57,313 nt of DNA. Source: an uncultured Nocardioides sp. Its GTDB lineage: Bacteria > Actinomycetota > Actinomycetes > Propionibacteriales > Nocardioidaceae. The position numbers and the translations under genes were made by a program. Each line of letters opens with the position of its first letter. Position 1 is the stretch's first letter. The stretch spans positions 1 through 57,313 of the forward strand of contig CADCUM010000124.1 in the NCBI GenBank assembly GCA_902805885.1. The letters are read 5' to 3'. Below the pieces are notes generated by a model. The model was not told the origin of the DNA. It worked only from the letters and a program-made list of their open reading frames with translations, and did no database searches. Shown in pieces: positions 14,204 to 23,463 of this stretch.

Positions 14204-16318
14204 TCAGCCGAGCTCGCGCTCCAGCGCCTCGGTGAGCAGCACGACCAGCGCCTCGGTCTGCACGTCGGCCGACGAGGTGACCTCCTCGTCCGAGCCGTCC
14301 AGGGCACGGGCGGCGAGCCCGGCCTTGGAGTCGATCAGCTCGGCGATCCGGGTGTCGATCGTCTGGGCCGCGATGATCCGCCACGCCGTCACCGGGTCGC
14401 TCTGGCCGATGCGGTGCACCCGGTCGATCGCCTGCGTCTGCTCGGCGTCGGTCCAGGAGAGCTCGGCCAGCACGACGTTGGACGCGACCTGCAGGTTGAC
14501 ACCGACCCCGGCCGCGCTGAGCGAGCACACCACGACCTGCACGTCGGGATCGTTGACGAAGCCGTCGATGGCCTTCTCCCGCGCCTTGGGCGTCTGGTCG
14601 CCGCGGATGGACGTGTGCTTGAGACCCCGCTTGGTGAAGGTCTCCTCGGCGATGTCCATGACGTCGACGTGGCGGGCGAAGAACACGACCTTGCCGACGT
14701 TGCGCGCCAGCTGGGCGGCGTAGTCGGCGGCGAGGCCGGCCTTGGCCTGGCCGATGCGGCGGAGCATCGAGAAGACGTTCTCGCCGGTCGTGCTCGAGCC
14801 CATCTCCTCGCGCTCCCACGTCGCGACGCGGCGGACCAGCTCGTGGTCGATGCCGTCGACGACGGAGCCCGTACGGCGGGTCTCCAGGGCTGCCTTGTAG
14901 CGCTGCACCAGCCGGCGGGCCAGCTCCTTCTCGGCGGCGCGGATGGAGCGGCTGTCGTCCTCGTCGAGCTCCACCGGGATGTCGGCGATGCGACGAGCCG
15001 GGATGTCGGCGGCCACGTCGACCTTGCGGCGGCGCACGATGCCCTGGTCGATGACCGACTTCCGGGCGGCGGGGTAGAACGGCGGATCGGCCGGCGTCAG
15101 CTCGGTCTCCTCGAGCGCGTCCATCAGCGGCAGGAGCGGCTTCACGTCGTCGATCCAGCCGAGGAACTGCCAGATCGCGCGGAAGTCCTCGATGTCGTTG
15201 ATCAGCGGGGTGCCGGTGAGGGCCATCAGCAGCGGCCGAGCGGTCCGGGCCCGCAACCGCTCCGACAGCTCCAGCACGTGGCGCGAGCGCTGCGAGGTCT
15301 TGTTCTTGATGAAGTGGGCCTCGTCGACGACCATCCCGCGGAAGCCGAAGTCGCCGAGCCAGCCGACGTGCCGGTCGAGGATCTCGTAGTTGACGACGAT
15401 GACGTCGGCGAACGCGTCGACCTGGTCGCCGTCCCCGTGGATGACGGTCGCGCGCCGGCGGGGGGTCCAGCGCTGCGTCTCGCGGGCCCAGTTGGTCTTG
15501 ACGACGTTCGGGCACACCACGAGCAGCGGGAACGCGTTGGCGGCCTGCGCGGCCAGCAGGGCCTGCGCGGTCTTGCCGAGGCCGGGCTCGTCGGCGAGCA
15601 GGAACGTGCGGTGGCCCTCCGCGGCTGCGGCGATGAGCCGCGCCTGGTGGGGCATCAGCTCGAGGTCGCCGGGCGCGTTGAGCGAGGTCGCCTCCGGGAG
15701 GTCCATGCAGGACGAGGCGCCGCCGAGCTCGAAGGAGCGGAAGAGGGGTCCGAGCAGCTCCCAGGTCGCGAGCCGCTGCGACGTCGTACGGCGGGTGCGG
15801 GCGATGTCGAAGTCGGGGACGAGGAACGGGTTGGCCAGCTGGCGCTGGACCACCGACTGCGGGATGACCCGGCGCTCCCCGAGACCGGGACCGGCCTCGT
15901 CGTCGGGCTTCGGCTCCTCGGGCGCGACCTCGACGCCGGCCTTGCGCAGCATCTCGACCCGCAGCTCCTTGGCGCCGTCGCTGATGACGGCGTCCTCGGA
16001 GAGCAGGGTGAACAGGTTCGGGTCACGGGTGGCGGTCTTCGCCAGGATCGTGGCGATCCCGTCGAGGCGCTTGAGCTCGTCGGCCTTCTGCGCCTCGGTG
16101 AGCTCGGTGTCTGCCTTGACCTCGTGACGGTGCTCGCGGGCGAGCAGCGCGACGACCTGGAACCGGATCCGCTGCCCCGGGGACAGCGGCCCGCGCTGGA
16201 CGGCGGACTCGAGCTCGCGCACCGCGCGCGCCAGGACGGGGACGATGCCCTCGTTGTCCTTGTGACGGGCGTGCGTGGTGGTGCGGCGGTTGCCGCGCTG
16301 GCGCTGGCGCTGGGCCAA
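14204..16318 (-). CDS. SNF2-family DEAD/DEAH-box helicase
   Basis: 704 residues. After an about 220-residue N-terminal region, the SNF2 ATPase core begins with LMPHQARLI. It contains Walker A DEPGLGKT, the Walker B box VVDEAH, the LTGTPLIND motif III and, in the second RecA lobe, VVCSLSAAGVGVNLQ and QAIDRVHRIGQ (motifs V and VI). This is a double-strand DNA translocase type resembling SMARCAL1/HepA proteins; the exact task (fork or transcription-complex remodelling, phage defence) cannot be told. No associated methylase or nuclease is adjacent, which argues against a known defence island. Confidence 0.9.
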   Translation of the reverse strand: MAQRQRQRGNRRTTTHARHKDNEGIVPVLARAVRELESAVQRGPLSPGQRIRFQVVALLAREHRHEVKADTELTEAQKADELKRLDGIATILAKTATRDPNLFTLLSEDAVISDGAKELRVEMLRKAGVEVAPEEPKPDDEAGPGLGERRVIPQSVVQRQLANPFLVPDFDIARTRRTTSQRLATWELLGPLFRSFELGGASSCMDLPEATSLNAPGDLELMPHQARLIAAAAEGHRTFLLADEPGLGKTAQALLAAQAANAFPLLVVCPNVVKTNWARETQRWTPRRRATVIHGDGDQVDAFADVIVVNYEILDRHVGWLGDFGFRGMVVDEAHFIKNKTSQRSRHVLELSERLRARTARPLLMALTGTPLINDIEDFRAIWQFLGWIDDVKPLLPLMDALEETELTPADPPFYPAARKSVIDQGIVRRRKVDVAADIPARRIADIPVELDEDDSRSIRAAEKELARRLVQRYKAALETRRTGSVVDGIDHELVRRVATWEREEMGSSTTGENVFSMLRRIGQAKAGLAADYAAQLARNVGKVVFFARHVDVMDIAEETFTKRGLKHTSIRGDQTPKAREKAIDGFVNDPDVQVVVCSLSAAGVGVNLQVASNVVLAELSWTDAEQTQAIDRVHRIGQSDPVTAWRIIAAQTIDTRIAELIDSKAGLAARALDGSDEEVTSSADVQTEALVVLLTEALERELG

Positions 16319-16622
16319 AGGATCCCCCTGTGAGGAGTCAGTACGACGCCGGGCGCGGGTCGGGAGGACGGGCCGACGCCGGCACGACGTGCGTGCCGGC
16401 TCCCGGGGCGCGAAGCGCAGAGGCGTGGAGCTGGCTCCGCTGAGCTGTCCGGCTGACCAGCGGGAGGCGGGTCATCCGCACAGGCGGAGCGCTGCAGCGA
16501 ACGATACCGCTCCCCCGGCGACCAGCGGTAACCCAGGTCACGTGCGGCGCGGCGCGAGGTGCCTGCGCGTCGGACGGCGTCCCTCGAGCAGCAGTCCGGA
16601 TCCGCGTGAGAGCGTGTCCCCC
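16319..16622. other. Intergenic region between divergent helicase and TetR genes
   Basis: 304 bases with no gene that I can support. It contains a perfect hairpin (arms GCCGGCACG at 16378-16386 and 16392-16400, 5-base loop) and an imperfect palindrome GTAACCCAGGTCAC at 16528-16541 that might be a regulator half-site pair upstream of the TetR gene. Promoters for both divergent genes must lie here, but no convincing -35/-10 pair was found. Confidence 0.6.
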
Positions 16623-17318
16623 ATGGCTGATGGGGAGGCGGTGGGCGTCGTCGGCGGCGGCGCGCGGCGCGGCCGTCCGGGCCACGACCAGGAGACCGTC
16701 CTCCGCGTGGCGGTGGACCTCTTCAACCGCCAGGGGTACGACGGCACGAGCATGGGCGACCTGGCGCGCGAGCTCGGGCTCACCAAGTCGGCGATCTACC
16801 ACCACGTCCCGAGCAAGGAGCACCTGCTCGAGCTCGCGGTCGGCGAGGCGCTCGACGCGCTCACCACCGCCCTCGACGACGTGGCCGGCCGGCCTGGGCT
16901 CACCGCGGAGGAGCGCCTGCGGCACGCCGTGCGCAGCAGCGTGACGGTGCTCGTCGAGCACCTCCCGGCGGTCACGCTGCTGCTCCGCGTGCACGGCAAC
17001 ACCCCCGTCGAGCAGGCCGCGCTCGCGCGTCGTCGCGAGGTCGACCGCCGGCTGGCCGCGATGGTCCGCGACGCGGTGGACGAGGGCGGGGTGCGCGACG
17101 ACCTCGACCCCCTGCTGGTCAGCCGCCTGGTCTTCGGGATGGTCAACTCCCTGACCGAGTGGGTCCGCCGCGACCGCGGGACGTCGGGATCGTCCGGGAC
17201 CGACGCGGCCGCGCTGGCCGACGCCGTGAGCACGCTGGCCTTCGACGGCCTCACCCGCGGCGTACGGCGGGCCGAGCAGACGCCGACGGGCCCGACGACG
17301 GGCCCGACAACGGGCTAG
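16623..17318 (+). CDS. TetR/AcrR family regulator, probable regulator of the paa genes
   Basis: 231 residues. The N-terminal helix-turn-helix reads TSMGDLARELGLTKSAIYHH followed by VPSKEHLL. The remainder is the helical ligand-binding domain, with a C-terminal tail containing a short duplicated TGPTTG. It is convergent with paaE at the end of the phenylacetate cluster. In Gram-positive bacteria and Thermus, TetR-type PaaR proteins repress paa genes and respond to phenylacetyl-CoA. A matching role is likely and would act at the 21261-21272 palindrome; this link is inferred from position. Confidence 0.87.
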   Translation: MADGEAVGVVGGGARRGRPGHDQETVLRVAVDLFNRQGYDGTSMGDLARELGLTKSAIYHHVPSKEHLLELAVGEALDALTTALDDVAGRPGLTAEERLRHAVRSSVTVLVEHLPAVTLLLRVHGNTPVEQAALARRREVDRRLAAMVRDAVDEGGVRDDLDPLLVSRLVFGMVNSLTEWVRRDRGTSGSSGTDAAALADAVSTLAFDGLTRGVRRAEQTPTGPTTGPTTG

Positions 17319-18388
17319 GCGTCGAAGTCGACCGTCACGTCCTGACTCACCGGGAACGTCTGGCAGGTCAGCACGAAGTCCGCCGCGACCTCAGCCGGCT
17401 CGAGGGCGTAGTTGCGGACCATGTCGACCTCGCCGCCGACGACCTTGGCCCGGCAGGTGCCGCAGACACCGCCCTTGCAGGCGAAGGGCAGGTCGCTCCG
17501 CGTGGCCTGCGCGGAGTCGAGGATGGTGCGGTCGCGGGGCATCGGCGTGGTCGACGAGCGCCCGTCCAGCACGAGGGTGACGTCGCTGGTGACGCCCTCC
17601 ACGACCCGGTCGGGGTGCCGCAGCACCGGCGGCGGCTCGTCGACGAAGAACAGCTCGAAGTGGACCTTCTCCTCCGGGACGTCGAGCTCCGCGAGCACCG
17701 CGCGGGCGTCCTGGACGAGACCGAGCGGGCCGCACAGCCAGACGTGGTCGAGGCTCGCCACCGGGACCTTCACGGCGAGCAGCCGGCGCAGGCGGTCGGC
17801 GTCGAGCCGGCCGGAGAAGAGCTCCACGTCCCGCGGCTCGCGGGACAGCACGTGGACGACGTCGAAGCGCGCGCCGTACCTGTTCTTGAGGTCGCCGAGC
17901 TCCTCGGCGAACATCACCGACCCGGTCTCGCGGTTGCCGTAGAGCAGCGTGACCGAGCTGTCGGGGTTGGCGAGCACGGAGGCGGCGATCGAGAGCATCG
18001 GCGTGATGCCCGAGCCGGCCGCGATGCAGAGGTGTCGTCCCGCCGTCGTCGGGTCGGCGCGGAAGCTGCCCGTGGGGGGAGCGACATCGAGCCGGTCCCC
18101 GGACTTCAGCGAGCGCACCAGCCACGTCGAGAACAGCCCGTCCGGGATCTCCCGCACGCCGATGCGGGGCCGCTCCCCCGCAGCGGCGCAGATCGAGTAG
18201 GTACGGCGGTGCTCGACGCCGTCGACCACCCGCCGTACGGTCAGCGCCTCACCGGGCGCGAAGTCGAAGGCCCCACGCAGCTCCTCGGGCACGTCGAAGG
18301 TGATCGCCGCGGAGTCGTCGGTGAGCCGCTCCACGTCGGCGACCGTGAGCTCGTGGAACGCCGTCCGCTCGCGCACCGCGGTCGTCAT
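17315..18388 (-). CDS. paaE: 1,2-phenylacetyl-CoA epoxidase, reductase subunit PaaE
   Basis: 357 residues. An N-terminal FAD- and NADPH-binding ferredoxin-reductase module (RRTYSICA, GSGITPMLSIA, VWLCGP) is followed by a C-terminal plant-type [2Fe-2S] domain with CKGGVCGTC and a final cysteine in LTCQ. It passes electrons from NADPH to the PaaA diiron centre. Its ATG overlaps the paaD stop (ATGA). Its own stop shares a CTAG with the convergent TetR gene, so the two reading frames end inside each other. Confidence 0.96.
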   Translation of the reverse strand: MTTAVRERTAFHELTVADVERLTDDSAAITFDVPEELRGAFDFAPGEALTVRRVVDGVEHRRTYSICAAAGERPRIGVREIPDGLFSTWLVRSLKSGDRLDVAPPTGSFRADPTTAGRHLCIAAGSGITPMLSIAASVLANPDSSVTLLYGNRETGSVMFAEELGDLKNRYGARFDVVHVLSREPRDVELFSGRLDADRLRRLLAVKVPVASLDHVWLCGPLGLVQDARAVLAELDVPEEKVHFELFFVDEPPPVLRHPDRVVEGVTSDVTLVLDGRSSTTPMPRDRTILDSAQATRSDLPFACKGGVCGTCRAKVVGGEVDMVRNYALEPAEVAADFVLTCQTFPVSQDVTVDFDA

Positions 18389-18903
18389 CAGATCTCCTTC
18401 ACGTGGTCGAACGGCTCGAGGCAGGCGGTGCAGCGGTAGAGCGCCTTGCAGGCCGTGGAGCCGAACTCCGAGACCAGCTCGGTGGCCGGGGAGTCGCACT
18501 GCGGGCACCGTACGACGCGCGCGGTGGGCTGCAGGGTCAGCGGGATCGGGCCGCCGTGCGTGGGCGCCGGACCCGGCGGCGAGATCCCGGCGGCGGCCAG
18601 CGCCGCGCGTCCCTCCGGGGTGATCCAGTCGCTGGTCCACGCGGGGTGCAGGCTGACGCGCACGTCGACGCGCGGGAACCCGGCCTCGGTCAGGCTGCGC
18701 ACCAGGTCGTCGCGCATCGTCGCCATGGCGGGACAGCCGGAGTACGTCGGGGTGATGTCGACGACCACGTGTCCCTCGCCGACGACGTCCACGTCGCGCA
18801 GCACGCCGAGGTCGGCGAGGGTGAGCATCGGCAGCTCGGGGTCCGTGACGGACTCCGCGACCCGGCGCGCGCGCCGCGCCGGGCGCTCCAGCAGGCGGCT
18901 CAC
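18388..18903 (-). CDS. paaD: 1,2-phenylacetyl-CoA epoxidase subunit PaaD
   Basis: 171 residues. The N-terminal part is a MIP18/DUF59-like domain (VTDPELPMLTLADLGVLRDV, TYSGCPAMATM). The C terminus is a zinc-ribbon-like segment with RCPQCDSP and YRCTACLEPF. PaaD is thought to help assemble or insert the iron centre of the epoxidase and is required in vivo. GTG start at 18903 overlaps the paaC stop (GTGA) and its stop overlaps paaE, so translation of the three genes is coupled. Confidence 0.94.
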   Translation of the reverse strand: MSRLLERPARRARRVAESVTDPELPMLTLADLGVLRDVDVVGEGHVVVDITPTYSGCPAMATMRDDLVRSLTEAGFPRVDVRVSLHPAWTSDWITPEGRAALAAAGISPPGPAPTHGGPIPLTLQPTARVVRCPQCDSPATELVSEFGSTACKALYRCTACLEPFDHVKEI

Positions 18904-19814
18904 CAGGTGCCCTGCGGGTGGGCCCGGGCCACCGACTGCATCTCGGCCAGCATGCGGCTCAGCGCCTCGGTGTGCAGCCCGTCGCGGCCGGTGCGACCGC
19001 GTACGGCGGCCATCCGGGCGACCTCCGGCCGCTCCATCCCGGCTGCGTCCAGCACCTGGTCGAGGGTCGCCTCGGCGCCGGCCCGCACGGTCGCGGGGTC
19101 GACCCCCACGCCCGACGCCGCGGCCTCGCGGTCCGCGGCGTGGGTGTCGAAGAGCTCCGGCCACAGGGGCCACAACGACGCCACGGCGGCGTCGAGGCGG
19201 CGCCGGGACTCCGGGGTGCCCTGCGCCAGGGTGACGAACCAGCGGGCCGCGAAGTCGCGGTGGTAGGCCAGCTCCTTGACGCCCTTGGCGGCCACGGCGG
19301 CCAGCACGGCGTCGCGACTCCCCCGCAGCTGCTCCCACACGGCGAGCCGCCAGACGGAGAACAGCAGCACCCGGGTGACGACCTCGGCGAAGTCCCCGCG
19401 GGGCAGCTCGGCGAGACGGACGTTGAGGAGGTCGTGCGCCTCGCGGAAGAACGCCAGCGCGTCCTCGGCCGGCACCGGCGACCCCTCGGGGAGCGCCGGC
19501 ACGAGCGACTCGTCCGCCTTGGCCGCCCTGGCCAGCAGCAGCCGGGCCTGGCCGAGCAGGTCGAGCGCGATGTTGGCCAGCGCGATGTCCTCCTCGAGGT
19601 CGGGCGCGTTGCTGCACCACTCGGCGAGCCGGTGGCTCATCACGAGCGCGTCGTCGCCGAGCGCGAGGGCGTAGCGCCCCAGCACTGCTGCGTCGGTCCC
19701 CTCGGGGATCGTGGTGTCGACTCCGGCCAGCGGATCCTCGAAGTCGGTGCCGAACGCCCAGTGGGCGTCGTTGACCAGCAGCCCGTCGTACACGCTGTCG
19801 TGGCTGTCATCCAT
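18900..19814 (-). CDS. paaC: 1,2-phenylacetyl-CoA epoxidase structural subunit PaaC
   Basis: 304-residue ferritin-like helical protein, the non-catalytic partner of PaaA. Typical text includes LGDDALVMSHRLAEWCSNAP, EEDIALANIALDLLGQAR, AYHRDFAARWFVTLAQGT and a C-terminal MLAEMQ-x-ARAHPQGTW. It forms the PaaA2C2 core that binds phenylacetyl-CoA. A gap of 24 bases separates it from paaB; the rest of the operon overlaps. Confidence 0.95.
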   Translation of the reverse strand: MDDSHDSVYDGLLVNDAHWAFGTDFEDPLAGVDTTIPEGTDAAVLGRYALALGDDALVMSHRLAEWCSNAPDLEEDIALANIALDLLGQARLLLARAAKADESLVPALPEGSPVPAEDALAFFREAHDLLNVRLAELPRGDFAEVVTRVLLFSVWRLAVWEQLRGSRDAVLAAVAAKGVKELAYHRDFAARWFVTLAQGTPESRRRLDAAVASLWPLWPELFDTHAADREAAASGVGVDPATVRAGAEATLDQVLDAAGMERPEVARMAAVRGRTGRDGLHTEALSRMLAEMQSVARAHPQGTW

Positions 19815-19838
19815 CGGGTGATGTCCTCGGGGGTGGGG

Positions 19839-20225
19839 TCACATGTGGGGGACGTCGGCGGGGATCTCGTAGAACGTCGGGTGGCGGTAGACCTTGTCCC
19901 CGCTCGGCGCGAACATCGGGTCCTTCTCGTCCGGGCTCGACGCGGTGATGGCGTCGGCTCGGACGACCCAGATGCTGACGCCCTCGTTGCGGCGGGTGTA
20001 GACGTCGCGGGCGTGCAGCAGGGCCATCCGGTCGTCCGCGGCGTGCAGCGAGCCGACGTGGACGTGGTTGAGCCCGCGCTTGCCCCGGACGAAGACCTCG
20101 TAGAGCGGCCACTCCGGCTGCGGGCCGCCCAGGTCCCCGCCCTGACCGAGGCCGGTGGGCACGTCCTTGAGGGGTACGGCGCCGTGCCCGCCCTCGGCCG
20201 TGTAGTCGCGTCCCTCGTCGCCCAT
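19839..20225 (-). CDS. paaB: 1,2-phenylacetyl-CoA epoxidase subunit PaaB
   Basis: 128 residues. The family core starts at WPLYEVFVRGKRGLNHVHVG, with HARDVYTRRNEGVSIWVV and a C-terminal YRHPTFYEIPADVPHM. An unusually long hydrophilic N-terminal stretch of about 38 residues (GDEGRDYTAEGGHG...) precedes it. PaaB bridges PaaAC units in the epoxidase complex. ATG at 20225 overlaps the paaA stop by one base. Confidence 0.94.
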   Translation of the reverse strand: MGDEGRDYTAEGGHGAVPLKDVPTGLGQGGDLGGPQPEWPLYEVFVRGKRGLNHVHVGSLHAADDRMALLHARDVYTRRNEGVSIWVVRADAITASSPDEKDPMFAPSGDKVYRHPTFYEIPADVPHM

Positions 20226-21229
20226 CAGGCCGCTCCCCGGTCTCGTGACGGCCGCTGCGCGGCCTCCTCGACCAGCGGACCCCGAGCGGCGTACGCCGTG
20301 GCCGCCGCGCGGACCCAGGCGCCGTCCTCGTGGGCGCGCCGCCGGTGCTCGATGCGCTGGGCGTTGCAGGGACCGTTGCCCTTGACCACCTGCATGAACT
20401 CGTCCCAGTCGGGCTGCCCGAAGTCGTAGTGGCCGCGCTCGGCGTTCCACCTCAGCTCCGGGTCGGGGAACGTCACGCCGAGCGCCTCGGCCTGCGGCAT
20501 CGACATGTCCACGAACTTCTGGCGCAGCTCGTCGTTGGTGTTGCGCTTGATGCCCCACTCCATCGACTGCGCGGTGTTGGGTGAGTCGTTGTCCGGCGGG
20601 CCGAACATCATCAGCGCCGGCCACCAGAACCGGTCCACCGACTCCTGCACCATCGCGCGCTGCTCGTCGGTGCCGCGCATCATCGTCATCAGCAGCTCGT
20701 AGCCCTGGCGCTGGTGGAAGGACTCCTCCTTGCAGATGCGGATCATCGAGCGGCCGTAGGGGCCGTACGACGTCCGGCACAGCGGGACCTGGTTGCAGAT
20801 CGCCGCCCCGTCGACCAGCCAGCCGATCGTGCCGACGTCGGCGAAGCTGAGCGTCGGGTAGTTGAAGATCGAGGAGTACTTCTGCTTGCCGGAGATCAGC
20901 ATCTCCGTGAGCTGCTGGCGGGAGACGCCGAGCGTCTCGCAGGCGGAGTAGAGGTAGAGGCCGTGGCCGGCCTCGTCCTGCACCTTGGCGAGCAGGATCG
21001 CCTTGCGGCGCAGGCTGGGCGCGCGGCCGATCCAGTTGCCCTCGGGCTGCATGCCGATGATCTCGCTGTGGGCGTGCTGGGCGACCTGGCGCACCAGCGT
21101 CTTCCGGTAGCCCTCGGGCATCCAGTCGCGCGGCTCGATCCGGTCGTTGCGGGAGATGGTCTCCTGGAAGTCGTGCGCGAGTGCCGCCTCGTCCGGAGCG
21201 CTGGTCACACCGCTGTCGATGGCCGTCAT
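20225..21229 (-). CDS. paaA: 1,2-phenylacetyl-CoA epoxidase catalytic subunit PaaA
   Basis: 334 residues; the diiron oxygenase subunit that converts phenylacetyl-CoA to the ring-1,2-epoxide. Iron ligands sit in [15 protein letters not shown] and in [15 protein letters not shown] (two E-x2-H type motifs). [14 protein letters not shown] is strongly conserved in the family. I place the start at ATG 21229: GAGGAGG lies 10 bases upstream, whereas the in-frame GTG at 21238 is only one base from it. First gene of paaABCDE, divergent from paaZ across the palindromic operator. Confidence 0.96.
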   Translation of the reverse strand: MTAIDSGVTSAPDEAALAHDFQETISRNDRIEPRDWMPEGYRKTLVRQVAQHAHSEIIGMQPEGNWIGRAPSLRRKAILLAKVQDEAGHGLYLYSACETLGVSRQQLTEMLISGKQKYSSIFNYPTLSFADVGTIGWLVDGAAICNQVPLCRTSYGPYGRSMIRICKEESFHQRQGYELLMTMMRGTDEQRAMVQESVDRFWWPALMMFGPPDNDSPNTAQSMEWGIKRNTNDELRQKFVDMSMPQAEALGVTFPDPELRWNAERGHYDFGQPDWDEFMQVVKGNGPCNAQRIEHRRRAHEDGAWVRAAATAYAARGPLVEEAAQRPSRDRGAA

Positions 21230-21260
21230 GGGGCGCACGCCTCCTCGATGAGCATTTACT

Positions 21261-21272
21261 GACCGATCGGTC
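21261..21272. promoter_or_regulatory. Palindromic operator between paaA and paaZ
   Basis: GACCGATCGGTC is a perfect 12-bp palindrome in the 134-bp divergent paaA-paaZ region. It lies just upstream of a TATTAG that could be a paaZ -10 element. Its form suits a TetR-type regulator, and such a gene flanks the other end of the cluster. One site could control both transcription units. Confidence 0.65.
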
Positions 21273-21363
21273 TGGTATTAGTGTGGCACGGGTCCCGGGG
21301 CTCTGCAATCGTGCCCGCCGGCCGCCCCCGCCCCGTCTCCGTGTCTGTCGAGAGGACCCTGCC

Positions 21364-23397
21364 GTGACCCGCATGCTCGAGAGCTACGCCGCCGGACGCT
21401 GGTTCACCTCCTCCGCCGAGGGCCACGTCCTGCCTGACGCCGCGACCGGCGAGGAGGTGGCCCGCATCTCCAGCGCCGGCCTCGACCTCGGCGGCATGGT
21501 CCAGCACGCGCGCGCCGCCGGCGGCCCCGCGATCCAGGAGCTGACCTTCCACGAGCGCGCGCTCCTGCTCAAGGAGCTCGCCCTGCACCTCGGTGCCGAC
21601 AAGGACGAGCTCTACGCCCTCTCCCACCGGACGGGCGCCACACGTCGCGACTGCCTCGTCGACATCGACGGCGGCATCGGGACGATGTTCTCGTACTCGT
21701 CGAAGGGCCGCCGCGAGCTGCCCAACGACACGGTCTACTGCGACGGCGACCTCGAGCAGCTCGGCAGGGGCGGGCAGTTCCTCGGCCAGCACGTCTACAC
21801 CTCGCGCCCCGGCGTCGCGGTCCAGATCAACGCGTTCAACTTCCCCGTCTGGGGCATGCTCGAGAAGCTCGCGCCCGCGTTCCTCGCCGGCCTCCCGACG
21901 ATCGTGAAGCCCGCCAGCCAGACGGCGTACCTGACCGAGCTCGTCGTCCGGCGGATCATCGAGTCCGGCATCCTCCCCGAGGGCTCGCTCCAGCTCCTCA
22001 GCGGCTCGGCGGGCGACCTGCTCGACCACCTCGGCGTCCAGGACTCGGTCGCCTTCACCGGCTCCGCCCACACCGCCGGCGTGCTGCGCCAGCACCCGTC
22101 GGTGCTCCACGGCGGGGTCGCCCTCCAGGTCGAGGCCGACTCGCTCAACTGCTCCGTGCTCGGACCCGACGTCACCCCGGACGACCCCGAGTGGGACCTC
22201 TTCGTCAAGGGCGTCGTCACCGAGATGACGGTCAAGGCGGGGCAGAAGTGCACCGCCATCCGCCGGGCCATCGTCCCCGCGGCGATCGCCGACGAGGTCA
22301 CCGAGGCCATCGCGGCCCGGCTCGCCACGATCACCGTCGGCAACCCCGCCGACGAGTCCGTCCGGATGGGGGCGCTGGCCTCCGTCGGGCAGCGCGACGA
22401 GGTGCGCAAGGCCGTCGAGGCGCTGCGAGCGTCGTGCGACCCCGTCTTCGGCGACCCGTCCTCGGTCTCCGTCGTCGACGCCGACGCCGAGCGCGGGGCC
22501 TTCATGTCCCCGGTGCTCCTGCGGGCGCGTCCCGGCGCCGTCGAGCCCCACGACGTGGAGCCGTTCGGTCCGGTCTCCACGGTGATGACCTACGACTCGC
22601 TCGACGAGGCCGTCGCCCTCGCGGCGCGCGGGCGCGGCTCGCTGGTCGGCTCGGTCGTGACCCACGACCCGTCGGTCGCGCGCGCCCTCGTGCTCGGCCT
22701 CGCGCCCTGGCACGGGCGCATCCTCGTGCTCGACCGCGACGACGCCCCGGAGTCCACCGGGCACGGCTCGCCCCTCCCGGTGCTCGTGCACGGCGGGCCC
22801 GGCCGCGCCGGCGGCGGCGAGGAGCTCGGCGGGATCCGCGGCGTGCTGCACCACATGCAGCGCACGGCCATCCAGGCCTCGCCCGACATGCTCACCGCGA
22901 TCACCGGGCGTTGGACCCGCGGGTCGCAGCGCACGGTGACCCCCGAGCACCCGTTCCGCAAGTCGCTCGCGACGCTGGCGGTCGGCGACACCATCGCGTC
23001 CCCGCTCCGAGAGGTCACCCTCGACGACATCGACCACTTCGCCGAGTTCACCGGCGACACGTTCTACGCCCACACCGACCCCGAGGCCGCCGCCCGGAAC
23101 CCGCTCTTCGGCGGGATCGTCGCCCACGGCTACCTCATCGTCTCCCTCGCCGCCGGGCTCTTCGTCGACCCCGCCCCGGGCCCGGTGCTCGCCAACTTCG
23201 GAGTCGACAACCTGCGCTTCCTCACGCCGGTCAAGGCGGGCGACTCGATCCAGGTGACGCTCACGGTCAAGCAGATCACGCCCCGCTCGTCGGCCGACTA
23301 CGGCGAGGTCCGCTGGGACGCGCTCGTCACCAACGCCGACGGCGAGCCGGTGGCGACGTACGACGTGCTGACGCTGGTCGCCAAGGAGACCGACTGA
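21364..23397 (+). CDS. paaZ: Bifunctional oxepin-CoA hydrolase / 3-oxo-5,6-dehydrosuberyl-CoA semialdehyde dehydrogenase PaaZ
   Basis: 677 residues in the standard PaaZ arrangement. Residues 1-520 are an aldehyde dehydrogenase (QINAFNFPVWGMLEKLAPA, VEADSLN with the general-base glutamate, AGQKCTAIRR with the catalytic cysteine). Residues 540-677 are a MaoC-like hydratase (ITLDDIDHF-type LDDIDHFAEFTGDTFYAHTD, FGGIVAHGYL). It opens the oxepin ring and oxidises the resulting aldehyde in phenylacetate breakdown. GTG start with GAGAGGA upstream. The later beta-oxidation genes (paaG, H, J, K) are not in this window. Confidence 0.96.
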   Translation: MTRMLESYAAGRWFTSSAEGHVLPDAATGEEVARISSAGLDLGGMVQHARAAGGPAIQELTFHERALLLKELALHLGADKDELYALSHRTGATRRDCLVDIDGGIGTMFSYSSKGRRELPNDTVYCDGDLEQLGRGGQFLGQHVYTSRPGVAVQINAFNFPVWGMLEKLAPAFLAGLPTIVKPASQTAYLTELVVRRIIESGILPEGSLQLLSGSAGDLLDHLGVQDSVAFTGSAHTAGVLRQHPSVLHGGVALQVEADSLNCSVLGPDVTPDDPEWDLFVKGVVTEMTVKAGQKCTAIRRAIVPAAIADEVTEAIAARLATITVGNPADESVRMGALASVGQRDEVRKAVEALRASCDPVFGDPSSVSVVDADAERGAFMSPVLLRARPGAVEPHDVEPFGPVSTVMTYDSLDEAVALAARGRGSLVGSVVTHDPSVARALVLGLAPWHGRILVLDRDDAPESTGHGSPLPVLVHGGPGRAGGGEELGGIRGVLHHMQRTAIQASPDMLTAITGRWTRGSQRTVTPEHPFRKSLATLAVGDTIASPLREVTLDDIDHFAEFTGDTFYAHTDPEAAARNPLFGGIVAHGYLIVSLAAGLFVDPAPGPVLANFGVDNLRFLTPVKAGDSIQVTLTVKQITPRSSADYGEVRWDALVTNADGEPVATYDVLTLVAKETD

Positions 23398-23421
23398 GGG
23401 CCGGTCCGGACCAGTCGGCCC
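23398..23421 (+). terminator. Possible terminator after paaZ
   Basis: GGGCCG (23398-23403) pairs with CGGCCC (23416-23421), and the loop holds an inner GGTCCGGACC palindrome, directly behind the paaZ stop. No T-run follows, so termination strength is uncertain. Confidence 0.4.
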
Positions 23422-23463
23422 GGCACGTCGCCGTCCCGGCCCCCGGTCGCTAGTTTTCCGCTC

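Noticed and set aside
14204..16318. SNF2-type helicase as part of a phage-defence island
   Set aside because: No methylase, nuclease, phospholipase-D or DUF1998-type partner adjacent; neighbours are repair, remnant and catabolic genes.
16528..16541. GTAACCCAGGTCAC as an operator for the TetR gene at 16623
   Set aside because: One mismatch in a 6-bp arm and no second copy at the paa promoter; too weak to claim alone.
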